A stretch of 62,169 bases of DNA, from positions 1-62,169 of the forward strand of contig JAJECN010000032.1 of NCBI GenBank assembly GCA_022821965.1, written 5' to 3'. The position numbers and the translations under genes are program-made. Below the pieces are notes generated by a model. The model made no database searches, was not told the origin of the DNA, and was given only the letters and a program-made list of their open reading frames with translations. Below are positions 44,437 to 52,049 of the stretch, piece after piece. Positions within the stretch are counted from its first letter, which is position 1. Every line of letters begins with the position of its first letter. This stretch comes from Candidatus Poribacteria bacterium. Lineage in GTDB: Bacteria; Poribacteria; WGA-4E; WGA-3G.

Positions 44437-44516
44437 GCAGCCCCGTAGGGGCGGCATCTGTATAGAAACCGTTCCTCCCAGGGTTAAAGCCCCGTAGGGG
44501 CGGCATCTGTATAGAA
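44437..44516. repeat. Tandem GTAGGGGCGGCATCTGT unit
   Basis: Two copies of CCCCGTAGGGGCGGCATCTG with the spacer GAAACCGTTCCTCCCAGG between them; an almost exact copy of 22903-22983. Confidence 0.88.
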
Positions 44517-44553
44517 TTTGCGTTAAAAAAATAAGGATTCTGTTTTTTGTCTA

Positions 44554-44582
44554 TTGACAGAAATGTGCATTTTTGCTAAAGT
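44554..44582 (+). promoter_or_regulatory. Sigma-70-type promoter for the secreted-protein gene
   Basis: TTGACA (44554-44559), 17 bases, TAAAGT (44577-44582). The gap to the ATG is about 118 bases. Confidence 0.7.
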
Positions 44583-44700
44583 GTTAAACATCGATTTCAT
44601 TAGAAATCGTCCTATCTATGAAAGTCTGTTTTGCCAGACGAAAATGACTTTAGCACAAATTACTTAACTTGTGGAAAATCGATCAATAAAGGAGTAGAAA

Positions 44701-45525
44701 ATGAAAAGAACCTACCTTCTGATGTTCATCGCGCTTTTCTCAGTCATGCTGATAAGTACCGCGAGTGCACAGGTAATTTTCTTTGCTGATTTTGAAGCAG
44801 GTTCCTCTGACGCAGTCCCGGATGCCAGCGTCAACGACCCGGCAAATTACACATCGGAAAATGCAGGAACTATTTGGGCGATATCAACTGACTTCCCTGA
44901 TGGTGGATCTGCTTTGCATCAAACCGCTGAAGGGTGTGGCATCTCCGGGGATACACCACTCCCCGGTGTCGATGACTTCTCCGATGGTATCATCCAGGCG
45001 GTTTTTTCGTGGAACGACGATGACAGTGTTGGATTCATGTTACGTCGCGTCGGCGATGATAGCGGCTATCTCGTCGCGTTCGGCTATAATGAAACCCCGC
45101 AGGTTATCATTGGAAGCCTCGCAGATGGATGCTGTCCCTCAGGACAATGTCTCAGCGAATGCAGTTGTGAAAACGGCGGGAATGAACTCGTCGGAAATGA
45201 CCACGGCTTAGGCGCGGACCTCACCCAGGACAACAGTGTTGCCTATTTTGCACGCGTTCAAGTCAGTGGAAGCCTCATTGAGGTCTGGTATCTGCCATTG
45301 GATGATGTACCGGATATCTTCGCAGATTCAAGTGAACTCGGTGATCCAATCGCTGAATACGATGGCGCAGATGATTTAGGACCCGGCACCGTCGGTCTCT
45401 GGCATGAAAGTTGGGGTAACGGAAGAGTTGGTAGCCTCCTTGTTACCGGTCCAGGCGGCACTGTATCAGTTGACCCGCACGCCAAACTTTCGACAACATG
45501 GGCGGACGTTAAGAGCAGCTATTAG
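44701..45525 (+). CDS. Secreted protein with a Cys-rich loop and TTW-IK tail (1)
   Basis: 274 residues. Signal peptide ending SAQVIFFADFEAGS (cleavage near residue 23). The body looks like a lectin/LamG-type beta-sandwich (start 'FFADFE', 'GTVGLWHESWGNGRVGSLLV' near the end), which is inferred only. A compact Cys cluster DGCCPSGQCLSECSCENGG lies in the middle, likely disulfide-bonded. The C-terminus is KLSTTWADVKSSY. A paralogue follows at 45784 with all these features conserved. GGAGTAGAAA precedes the ATG. No catalytic residues recognised; carbohydrate or surface binding is possible. Confidence 0.82.
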   Translation: MKRTYLLMFIALFSVMLISTASAQVIFFADFEAGSSDAVPDASVNDPANYTSENAGTIWAISTDFPDGGSALHQTAEGCGISGDTPLPGVDDFSDGIIQAVFSWNDDDSVGFMLRRVGDDSGYLVAFGYNETPQVIIGSLADGCCPSGQCLSECSCENGGNELVGNDHGLGADLTQDNSVAYFARVQVSGSLIEVWYLPLDDVPDIFADSSELGDPIAEYDGADDLGPGTVGLWHESWGNGRVGSLLVTGPGGTVSVDPHAKLSTTWADVKSSY

Positions 45526-45570
45526 TCTCCTACCCTGATATAGACTAATACCCTAAATTCAACTGGCATT

Positions 45571-45650
45571 GCAGGGCAGGGTTCCCAAACCCTGTTCGCC
45601 CTGCATCGCACGATTCATCTTTGTCGGGTGAGGTCAATACCTCACCCAAT
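45571..45650. repeat. Two hairpins, GCAGGGC and GGGTGAGGT stems
   Basis: GCAGGGCAGGGTT pairs with AACCCT and GCCCTGC (45571-45604); GGGTGAGGT-caat-ACCTCACCC is at 45626-45648. They are further members of the stem-varying palindrome family and may terminate the preceding gene. Confidence 0.7.
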
Positions 45651-45783
45651 ACCACTTTAGTTTTACGACGGGGCTTCCTTAGTGATATGCGTACCTAAGC
45701 AGTGCCCTAATGCCTCGTCGCCGTGCTGCTGCTTGCGGATAAACGGCAACACAACCCTTTATAAGAACGGAGGAGATATTCCT

Positions 45784-46611
45784 ATGAAAACACGTTTTTT
45801 TTTCTTAATCCTCACTTTAAGTCTATTTGTTTCGCTTCACGCCACTGGGCAAGTTGTGTTTTACGCCGATTTTGAGCCTGGTTCCAAGGAAGCAAAACCG
45901 AATGCTAATGTGAACAACGTTAAAAGTTACAAACCGGAAAATGCTGGCACTGTCTGGGCTGCCGGAGATTTCAACGGTGGCAAAATCGGTGGTAAAAAAT
46001 CTATGACACAAACCGCAGAGGGATGTGGCATCTCCGGTAACACTGAACTGCCTGGAGTGGACAACTTCACTGACGGTATTATCCAAGTCGTCTTCTCCTT
46101 TGGTGATGATGATAGTTTCGGGGTCCAGTTCCGCAGAAAAGGAGACGATAAAGGTTATCTCGTTGTCTTCGGCTATAATGAAACCTCATCAGTCCTTTTC
46201 ATGAGTCTGGAAGATGGGTGCTGTCCATCCGGGCAATGCCTCAGCGAGTGCGGTTGCGAAAATGGTGGCAAAGAAATAGCCGGTGTACCACACGGCTTAG
46301 GTGCCGGACTTGATCAAACCAACGCTGTCCCTTATCTCGGACGCGTTGAGGTCCAAGGCAACAAAGTTAAAATCTGGTATATGAAACTCGAGGAAGTCAA
46401 AGACTTGTTCGCATCCTCCGCGGACCTCGGAGACCCCATACTTGAATCCGATGAAGCCACTACCAAGGGTGCTGGCTCCGTCGGGGTCTGGCACGAAAGT
46501 TGGGGGATGGGACGGATCGACAGCATTCTCGTTACGAGTGCCAACGGCTTCGATATTGAGGCCAAAGGCAAAATCTCTACCACTTGGGGCGAGATTAAAT
46601 CGTCGTATTAA
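45784..46611 (+). CDS. Secreted protein with a Cys-rich loop and TTW-IK tail (2)
   Basis: 275 residues, paralogue of the gene at 44701. Signal peptide (FFFLILTLSLFVSLHATG), FYADFEPGS, GCGISGNTELPGVDNF, DGCCPSGQCLSECGCENGG and the C-terminal KISTTWGEIKSSY are all conserved. The ATG at 45784 follows GGAGGAGATATTC; a longer frame beginning at 45682 lacks a signal peptide. A hairpin terminator follows. The two genes are probably recent duplicates under different promoters. Role unknown; extracellular or surface location likely. Confidence 0.82.
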   Translation: MKTRFFFLILTLSLFVSLHATGQVVFYADFEPGSKEAKPNANVNNVKSYKPENAGTVWAAGDFNGGKIGGKKSMTQTAEGCGISGNTELPGVDNFTDGIIQVVFSFGDDDSFGVQFRRKGDDKGYLVVFGYNETSSVLFMSLEDGCCPSGQCLSECGCENGGKEIAGVPHGLGAGLDQTNAVPYLGRVEVQGNKVKIWYMKLEEVKDLFASSADLGDPILESDEATTKGAGSVGVWHESWGMGRIDSILVTSANGFDIEAKGKISTTWGEIKSSY

Positions 46612-46619
46612 TATCCTAT

Positions 46620-46656
46620 AGGGCGAAGTGAATGATTTCAATCAAAGCCTCGCCCT
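46620..46656 (+). terminator. Hairpin terminator
   Basis: AGGGCGA pairs with TCGCCCT across a 23-base loop and is followed by TTTT, 9 bases after the stop codon of the preceding gene. Confidence 0.7.
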
Positions 46657-46725
46657 TTTTCTTTGAGCAAATACATTCCAAGGTCCCTATATCTCGACTC
46701 TCCTATTGACTTAAGGAGGCTATCC

Positions 46726-47997
46726 ATGAAAGTCACGAACATTGAACGTGTGCTTGTAGATGTCCCCTTCACCCCGCGTCAACAACAGATCACGGCTCAG
46801 AGCGTGTCAACCGTTTACAACTGGTCGCTCCTTGAACTGTGCAAGGTCACCACCGATACTGGACATGTCGGTTGGGGCGAGACGGTCATTCACTACACCT
46901 ATTCCCGTGTCAGTGATGCCAGCGTCGAACGTGTGCTCGGTCAAAGTCCCGCTTTGTTCATGAATGACGACTCACTCGGTGCTGGCTTGCAAATGGCACT
47001 CTTTGATGTCGTCGGCAAAATTTTAGAGGTACCGGTCTACCAACTCCTCGGCGCGCAGTGTCGTGAAGCGGTGCCAATTTCGTGGTGGTCTATCGATTCC
47101 TCTCCTGAAAACTGGGCAGCGGAAGCCGCGGATGCCGTGGAAAACGGCTATACCAGTTTCAAAAATAAGCCGCGTCCGTGGTGGGATATCAACGCACAGG
47201 TGGAAGCAGTCGCGAAAGTCGTGCCAGCGGATTTCAAGCTTGACCTCGATCCAAACGGCTCTTGGCGCGATGCGGAAACCGCTATCCCCGTCCTGCAAAA
47301 ACTTGCCGGACATCCAAACGTAGCCATGTTTGAAACCCCCATCCCACAAGGCGACGTTGAAGGCAACAAGCAGATTCGCCAAGATGTCGGTTGTCAAGTC
47401 GCCATGCACTTCGGCTCACCGCCCTATACAACCTGTGTCTGTGAGGACGTAAACACTGGGTTTGTTATCGGTGGTGGTAAGTCACAGGTAATGCGTGAAG
47501 GACAACTCAGTGCAGCAGCCGATATGCCGTTTTGGCTCCAAATCGTCGGCAACGGCTTGACAACGACTTGGGCAGGGCATCTCGGAAGTGTGCTTACCCA
47601 TGCGACATGGCCCGCGATTACCTGTATCAATCTCTATAGTGAACATCTACTCACACAACCCGTGCAAGTGGCGGATGGATGCCACAAGATTCCTGACGCG
47701 CCTGGGTTAGGGGTCGAAGTTGATGAGGATGCCATCGAACGCTGCCGCGTACCTGATGAAGAGTTGGACGCTGACGGTTACACGATTCATCCCGTGCCAC
47801 GCATCATCAAAACCGCTGTCTATCCTGATGGCAGTTGTATCCACATGTCGGGCGATGGCTTGAGTTATTTCAATGCTGGCAACGGCGAGGCACAAGTAGA
47901 GGGCGCGCGTCTGGAATTAACCTTCGACGATGGCTCTGACGAATGGGCAGACCTTTTTGAAAAAGCCCGTGAAACCCCTGTGCATGGACGTTGGTAA
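46726..47997 (+). CDS. Enolase-superfamily (mandelate racemase/muconate lactonizing) enzyme
   Basis: 423 residues. The capping domain (VDVPFTPRQQQ, GWGETVIHYTY) is followed by the barrel, with Lys in SFKNKPRPWW, the first metal Asp in KLDLDPNGSW and Glu in AMFETPIPQ. GFVIGGGKSQV is a later barrel strand. It removes a proton next to a carboxylate; typical family reactions are sugar-acid dehydration and racemisation. The substrate cannot be told. It is longer than most members by a C-terminal segment (SGDGLSYFNAGNG onward). ATG 46726 is behind a full AAGGAGG. It stands alone after a terminator. Confidence 0.85.
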   Translation: MKVTNIERVLVDVPFTPRQQQITAQSVSTVYNWSLLELCKVTTDTGHVGWGETVIHYTYSRVSDASVERVLGQSPALFMNDDSLGAGLQMALFDVVGKILEVPVYQLLGAQCREAVPISWWSIDSSPENWAAEAADAVENGYTSFKNKPRPWWDINAQVEAVAKVVPADFKLDLDPNGSWRDAETAIPVLQKLAGHPNVAMFETPIPQGDVEGNKQIRQDVGCQVAMHFGSPPYTTCVCEDVNTGFVIGGGKSQVMREGQLSAAADMPFWLQIVGNGLTTTWAGHLGSVLTHATWPAITCINLYSEHLLTQPVQVADGCHKIPDAPGLGVEVDEDAIERCRVPDEELDADGYTIHPVPRIIKTAVYPDGSCIHMSGDGLSYFNAGNGEAQVEGARLELTFDDGSDEWADLFEKARETPVHGRW

Positions 47998-48018
47998 ATC
48001 TTTACCCATCCAAAAACG

Positions 48019-48082
48019 GTAGGTGCGGTTTCCAACCGCGCCAGTTTTCTTCATCTCCGCTGGCGGGGTTTGCAACCCCGCC
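48019..48082. repeat. Two adjacent hairpins with different stems
   Basis: GTAGGTGCGGTTTCCAACCG (48019 on) and CGCTGGCGGGGTTTGCAACC (48058 on): stems GGTGCGGTT/AACCGCGCC and GGCGGGGTT/AACCCCGCC. Both belong to the same palindrome family. Confidence 0.85.
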
Positions 48083-48235
48083 TTCCCGCATCCGCAATCC
48101 TGTAAATCCTCTAATCCAGTAAATCCTGATTCAGATAATTAACTGATAACTGAGTCTTGAAAACTAATTGCATCTACCCTGAATATCTGCTACAATCAAT
48201 GAGACATCCTATAGGTTCAACAGGGGCACATTGAT

Positions 48236-50158
48236 TTGACTTCTCTCCCACAACAGCGCGCCCTTACATGGCGCGTCCTATTTATCTTCGCCATTACTGC
48301 ACCGATTAACTGCTATTTCCTCATCCAGATGGAAATAGTGCGTTATACCTTTCCAACGTGGGTGGTCCCCCTGTCCAATGTCATTTTCATCCTTACGGCG
48401 GTCATGGTGATAAATGCTGTCATCCGTCTCCTAAGCAGTAATGTTGCCCTTGGACAGGGCGAACTCTTACTGCTCTATGTGACGCTCAGTTTCGCCACAA
48501 CCCTCGCTGGATGCGATGTCTTACAAGCGATCCTGTCTGTGCTTGGACATAGTTTCTGGTTTGCAACAGAAGAGAACGAGTGGCGCACCCTGTTTTGGCA
48601 CCACCTCCCGCAATGGCTCACTGTTTCCGATAGAGATGCACTCCGGGGATACTACCTTGGGGAATCAAGCCTATATCGTTCGCTTCACTTGCGGGTTTGG
48701 TTGCCGGTGATGGGGGCGTGGTTGCTGCTGTTTGTGGTCATAGCCTTTATCTTTCTCTGCCTCAACACAATTCTCCGTCGGCAGTGGGCACAGCGGGAAC
48801 GCCTCACCTTCCCGATTATCCAACTCCCGCTTATGATGACGGATCCGAAATCCGGTTTCTTCCGAAACAAACGGATGTGGATCGGCTTCTCGATTGCCGC
48901 GGGCATCAGTCTTTTCAACGGATTGAGCCATCTCTACCCTGTGATTCCACATATTCCGGTGACACGCCGTTTCTTCAGTTTCCACGAACCGCCACTGAGT
49001 CTCTACGGCACCATCATCACCGCCTTCTACCCGTTTGCTATCGGTATTATGTTCCTCATGCCGTTGGATGTCCTCTTTTCGACATCCCTATTCTATTTTC
49101 TCTATCGGAACGAGGTCGCTTTAGCGAAGGCGGTCGGATGGAGTAGCATCCCGCGCTTCCCCTATCTTAACGAACAGACGATCGGCGCATTCGTGGGACT
49201 CTGTTTCTTCTTTGGCTGGACAGGCAAACGGCATTTCAGTGCCGTTTTAAGGAGCGCGCTACCGTCCCGCGGACGAGAACCACCACCGCCACAGCACGAT
49301 GAACCGATGCCGTATCGGGTGGCTGTCTGGGGCTTTGTTATCGGTATCCTCCTATTTGCGTTTCTGCTCTACAAGGCGGGCATGGCAGCTTGGCTCGCGC
49401 TCACTTTTGCCGTCCTATTTCTCATAACACCGTTGGTAACAACGCGTATCCGTGCGGAGTCCGGCATTTTTGTCCACGCCTATCATTGGCAGGCACCCCG
49501 ATACATCTTAAACACAATCTTGGGGACGCACCGCCTCGGTGCACGGAACTTGACGGCACTCTCCGTCTGCTTTTTCAACCGAGATTACCGTCCGCAGCAG
49601 ATGCCGCATCAGTTGGAGGCGTTTAAAATCGCTGAACTTGCCAATATAAACCAACGCCGAATGCTCCTGACCATCGTCATTGCCACTATTTTCGGTGTGT
49701 TCGTCGCTTTCTGGGTACAACTCCATCTCTATTACCAATTCGGTGCGGATTCCGGCTACTTTGGACCCTGGGCACTCGGCTACGGTAGGCAATACTTCAG
49801 TCGGTTGACGAATTGGATTACATATCCGCTTGACACGGACTGGATCGGTGTGATATTCATGGGCATCGGATTTTCTGTGATGATGGTACTGACGTATCTC
49901 CGTGTCAAATTCTTCTGGTTGCCGCTGCATCCGCTCGGTTATGTGATGGCGAGCAACCAAGAGATGTCCGACCTCTGGATTCCGTTGCTCATTGCATTAT
50001 CCCTAAAATGGCTCATCCTTCGGCATGGTGGCATTCAAAGTTATCGGCGCGCTATCCCCTTCTTCTTAGGATTAGTTCTCGGTGATTATCTCATGGGCAG
50101 CACATGGAGCCTCCTGAACGTCCTTTTGAACACCACAATGTATCAGTTCTATCCGTAG
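48236..50158 (+). CDS. DUF6785/OPT-like polytopic membrane protein
   Basis: 640 residues with about 14 hydrophobic segments and conserved features of the family of large membrane proteins near oligopeptide transporters: NCYFLIQMEIVRY, LTFPIIQLPLMM, TTRIRAESGIFVHAYHW, FKIAELANINQRRM and HPLGYVMASNQEMSDLW. Transport of a small peptide or chelate is a guess from the OPT likeness. The start is a TTG at 48236 (GGGG about 10 bases upstream); no good in-frame ATG exists before the first membrane segment. Follows the enolase-type gene after a gap with two hairpins. Confidence 0.75.
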   Translation: MTSLPQQRALTWRVLFIFAITAPINCYFLIQMEIVRYTFPTWVVPLSNVIFILTAVMVINAVIRLLSSNVALGQGELLLLYVTLSFATTLAGCDVLQAILSVLGHSFWFATEENEWRTLFWHHLPQWLTVSDRDALRGYYLGESSLYRSLHLRVWLPVMGAWLLLFVVIAFIFLCLNTILRRQWAQRERLTFPIIQLPLMMTDPKSGFFRNKRMWIGFSIAAGISLFNGLSHLYPVIPHIPVTRRFFSFHEPPLSLYGTIITAFYPFAIGIMFLMPLDVLFSTSLFYFLYRNEVALAKAVGWSSIPRFPYLNEQTIGAFVGLCFFFGWTGKRHFSAVLRSALPSRGREPPPPQHDEPMPYRVAVWGFVIGILLFAFLLYKAGMAAWLALTFAVLFLITPLVTTRIRAESGIFVHAYHWQAPRYILNTILGTHRLGARNLTALSVCFFNRDYRPQQMPHQLEAFKIAELANINQRRMLLTIVIATIFGVFVAFWVQLHLYYQFGADSGYFGPWALGYGRQYFSRLTNWITYPLDTDWIGVIFMGIGFSVMMVLTYLRVKFFWLPLHPLGYVMASNQEMSDLWIPLLIALSLKWLILRHGGIQSYRRAIPFFLGLVLGDYLMGSTWSLLNVLLNTTMYQFYP

Positions 50159-50176
50159 TCGTCATCTCTGTAGTCT

Positions 50177-50280
50177 GTAGGTTGGGTTGAGCGGAACTGA
50201 GAAAGGCAATGAGAGCAACCCAAACACATTTCAGCACCAAACATCCTCGTAAATATCAAGGGCATAGCGAAACCCAACGA
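50177..50280. repeat. Partial GTAGGTTGGGTTGA element
   Basis: Begins GTAGGTTGGGTTGAGCGG and ends GCGAAACCCAACG. Related to the 245-base element at 29127-29371 but shorter. It fills the gap between convergent genes. Confidence 0.7.
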
Positions 50281-50302
50281 CACACTGATAACCGACAACC
50301 AA

Positions 50303-50722
50303 TTACAGATCAAAGATAACCTGCGCGAACCAACTGCCATCGGGTTTTTGCACAACCTCTAATTGATGATATGTGACACTCTTAATCTCGGTGTAGACCT
50401 CGTGTTTATCGAAATTTGCCGGTTCACCGTAAACCGTCGCTAATATCTCTGTTTCGCTACACTGCTGAACTGCTGCGCGCTTAAAGAAAATCTCCTTCGT
50501 CTCGTGCTGAAAGATGAGTTCATCGAGCCACGCTACAAAAAGGTCTTCCACAGATTCAGCCGTGAGGTGAACCTCTATTGATTCCGTCTCATCAACGGTA
50601 GCCACAACCGCTATCGTCTCAAAGAGTCCTTGTGCGGCGTTTGTCAGGAGTTCGGACAGACTTTTCCCCCTAACCCGTAGCCCCATATCAGCCGTATGTT
50701 CGACGTATTCGTAAGGTTTCAT
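50303..50722 (-). CDS. Archease
   Basis: 139-140 residues. Begins KPYEYVEHTADMGLRVRG, the archease signature with the conserved His and Asp of the calcium/metal site, and ends in WFAQVIFDL. Archease activates the RNA ligase RtcB in tRNA splicing or RNA repair. No rtcB gene is in the window. ATG 50722 is chosen because GGAG lies seven bases upstream; a longer frame to 50917 adds a non-conserved stretch. It stands divergent from a small coiled-coil gene. Confidence 0.88.
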   Translation of the reverse strand: MKPYEYVEHTADMGLRVRGKSLSELLTNAAQGLFETIAVVATVDETESIEVHLTAESVEDLFVAWLDELIFQHETKEIFFKRAAVQQCSETEILATVYGEPANFDKHEVYTEIKSVTYHQLEVVQKPDGSWFAQVIFDL

Positions 50723-50905
50723 GCTGTTCTCCATCATCACAATTTTACTTCTCACCCGCAACATCATACCTCGAAAATCTTGTCCTGTCAATTCCCAAAA
50801 TTGTTCGTGCTTCCTTAAGCTTCGCAACCTCATCATCACATCTATATATTCAATAACGCTGTCTGTAACACCCCGAATCGAATTAAATCCTTTGGCATTT
50901 CCCGC

Positions 50906-50934
50906 TTGATTTGGCATCTATTGCATGCTATACT
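50906..50934 (+). promoter_or_regulatory. Sigma-70-type promoter for the small-gene cluster
   Basis: TTGATT (50906-50911), 17 bases, TATACT (50929-50934), with TGC before the -10. It ends 49 bases before the first ATG. Confidence 0.7.
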
Positions 50935-50982
50935 ACGTATAGATTCTAATTTAAATTACAAGATTTTTCAAAGGAGAGTGTT

Positions 50983-51249
50983 ATGTCAAATCAAGATAGT
51001 CCTGATATAACCGCGTTTAAAGAGAACTTTATTCGTTTCCAAACAAGGTTGGAGGAGGTTGATAAGGTTGAATCACGTTTGGAGGAACGAATTAAGGAAG
51101 TCAAGGAGGACCTTAAGAACAACATGCAAGAGGTTAAAAACGACCTCCATAACAGAATAACGCGGTTAGAAACGCGCTTGCAGTGGTCTGTAACTATAGC
51201 TATAGGCGTTACAGGCATCGTTGTCGCTATAATTGTTAAGTTTGTGTAG
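50983..51249 (+). CDS. Small coiled-coil protein with a C-terminal membrane anchor
   Basis: 88 residues. Residues 15-68 are a heptad-rich, charged coiled coil (LEEVDKVESRLEERIKEVKE). Residues about 68-86 are hydrophobic (WSVTIAIGVTGIVVAIIV), so it is probably tail-anchored with the coil in the cytoplasm. No known family recognised; similar small proteins in other bacteria are uncharacterised. AAGGAGAG is upstream of the ATG. First of three small genes, spaced 19 and 59 bases apart, ahead of a methyltransferase-nuclease fusion. Confidence 0.8.
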   Translation: MSNQDSPDITAFKENFIRFQTRLEEVDKVESRLEERIKEVKEDLKNNMQEVKNDLHNRITRLETRLQWSVTIAIGVTGIVVAIIVKFV

Positions 51250-51268
51250 TTGACAGAGGAGATTAACA

Positions 51269-51559
51269 ATGTCAGAGAAAGCCCCAGGATTTGAAAAATA
51301 TACACCTAACCGTCTGGATTGGCTCACACTCGTATTAAATGCTAATTTCCAACAGGATGGTCCGTGCAGACTGTATTATACAGCCGGAATAGATGGAAAG
51401 AGCATCAGTGTGGTCATCCGTCATTATGCCCATGTGGATAGAGAACTGATAAATGGAAGCGTTACTATGGCAAAACAAGCTGTTTCTATGTACGCTAAAA
51501 ATTATGGATGGGACTCATGGCTTGAAATTAAAGTAGATGTTGAGGAACTGAAAGTTTAG
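51269..51559 (+). CDS. Small protein of unknown function
   Basis: 96 residues, no recognisable family. It has a mixed alpha/beta look (RLYYTAGIDGKSISVVIRHY) and no signal peptide or membrane segment. GAGGAG precedes the ATG. It is closely spaced after the coiled-coil gene and likely in the same transcript. No function is offered. Confidence 0.65.
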   Translation: MSEKAPGFEKYTPNRLDWLTLVLNANFQQDGPCRLYYTAGIDGKSISVVIRHYAHVDRELINGSVTMAKQAVSMYAKNYGWDSWLEIKVDVEELKV

Positions 51560-51618
51560 AGAAAATCTATTAAAAAAATACCCGTTAGACACCGAAACCT
51601 CTATTAAGGAAAACGATA

Positions 51619-51879
51619 ATGTACATCGTGACGGATGACTTGGAAATCATAAACTTCTATCAGTACAAAAATTTGAGTGTAGAAGGGGAGGACCCTGGCA
51701 AAGGTCAACTCGTCTTAACAGCGCAGGATGGATCCAAACGTGTCATTGCTGAATTCGCTGAATTTGAGCAAGCATACAATCTCTTTGCAGATATCCGCGA
51801 TGCACTTGCGGCAGGAGAAACATACTATAGTTTAGAGACCTACCTGGATGACAATCCCTTCAGGGTACCGGCTCAATAA
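51619..51879 (+). CDS. Small protein of unknown function
   Basis: 86 residues, acidic, soluble. A short beta-like start (MYIVTDDLEIINFYQYKNL), then 'EFAEFEQAYNLFADIRDAL' that looks helical. I do not recognise a family. AAGGAAAACG precedes the ATG. Third gene in the small cluster. Confidence 0.62.
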   Translation: MYIVTDDLEIINFYQYKNLSVEGEDPGKGQLVLTAQDGSKRVIAEFAEFEQAYNLFADIRDALAAGETYYSLETYLDDNPFRVPAQ

Positions 51880-52049
51880 CGTGAGAGACATACCAATCAA
51901 CAAACGCTACTTCAGCACCAACTCTGAATCTATATGGCATGGACCGCATCCGCTTCTATCTTCACATCAAACAGTAACCTCCAAACCCAACACACAAATG
52001 TTGTAAATTGCTAATCTGACAGCCGATGGCTGACTGCTGAAAGCCAATT

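Larger units (their letters stand above)
44286..44700. other. Gene-free region after the sigma-propeller block
   Basis: 415 bases: a GGGCGAGG-cttctaa-CCTCGCC hairpin (44328-44350) that may end the previous transcript, the tandem GTAGGGGCGG unit (44437-44516), and a promoter (44554-44582) for the next gene. No gene seen. Confidence 0.75.
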
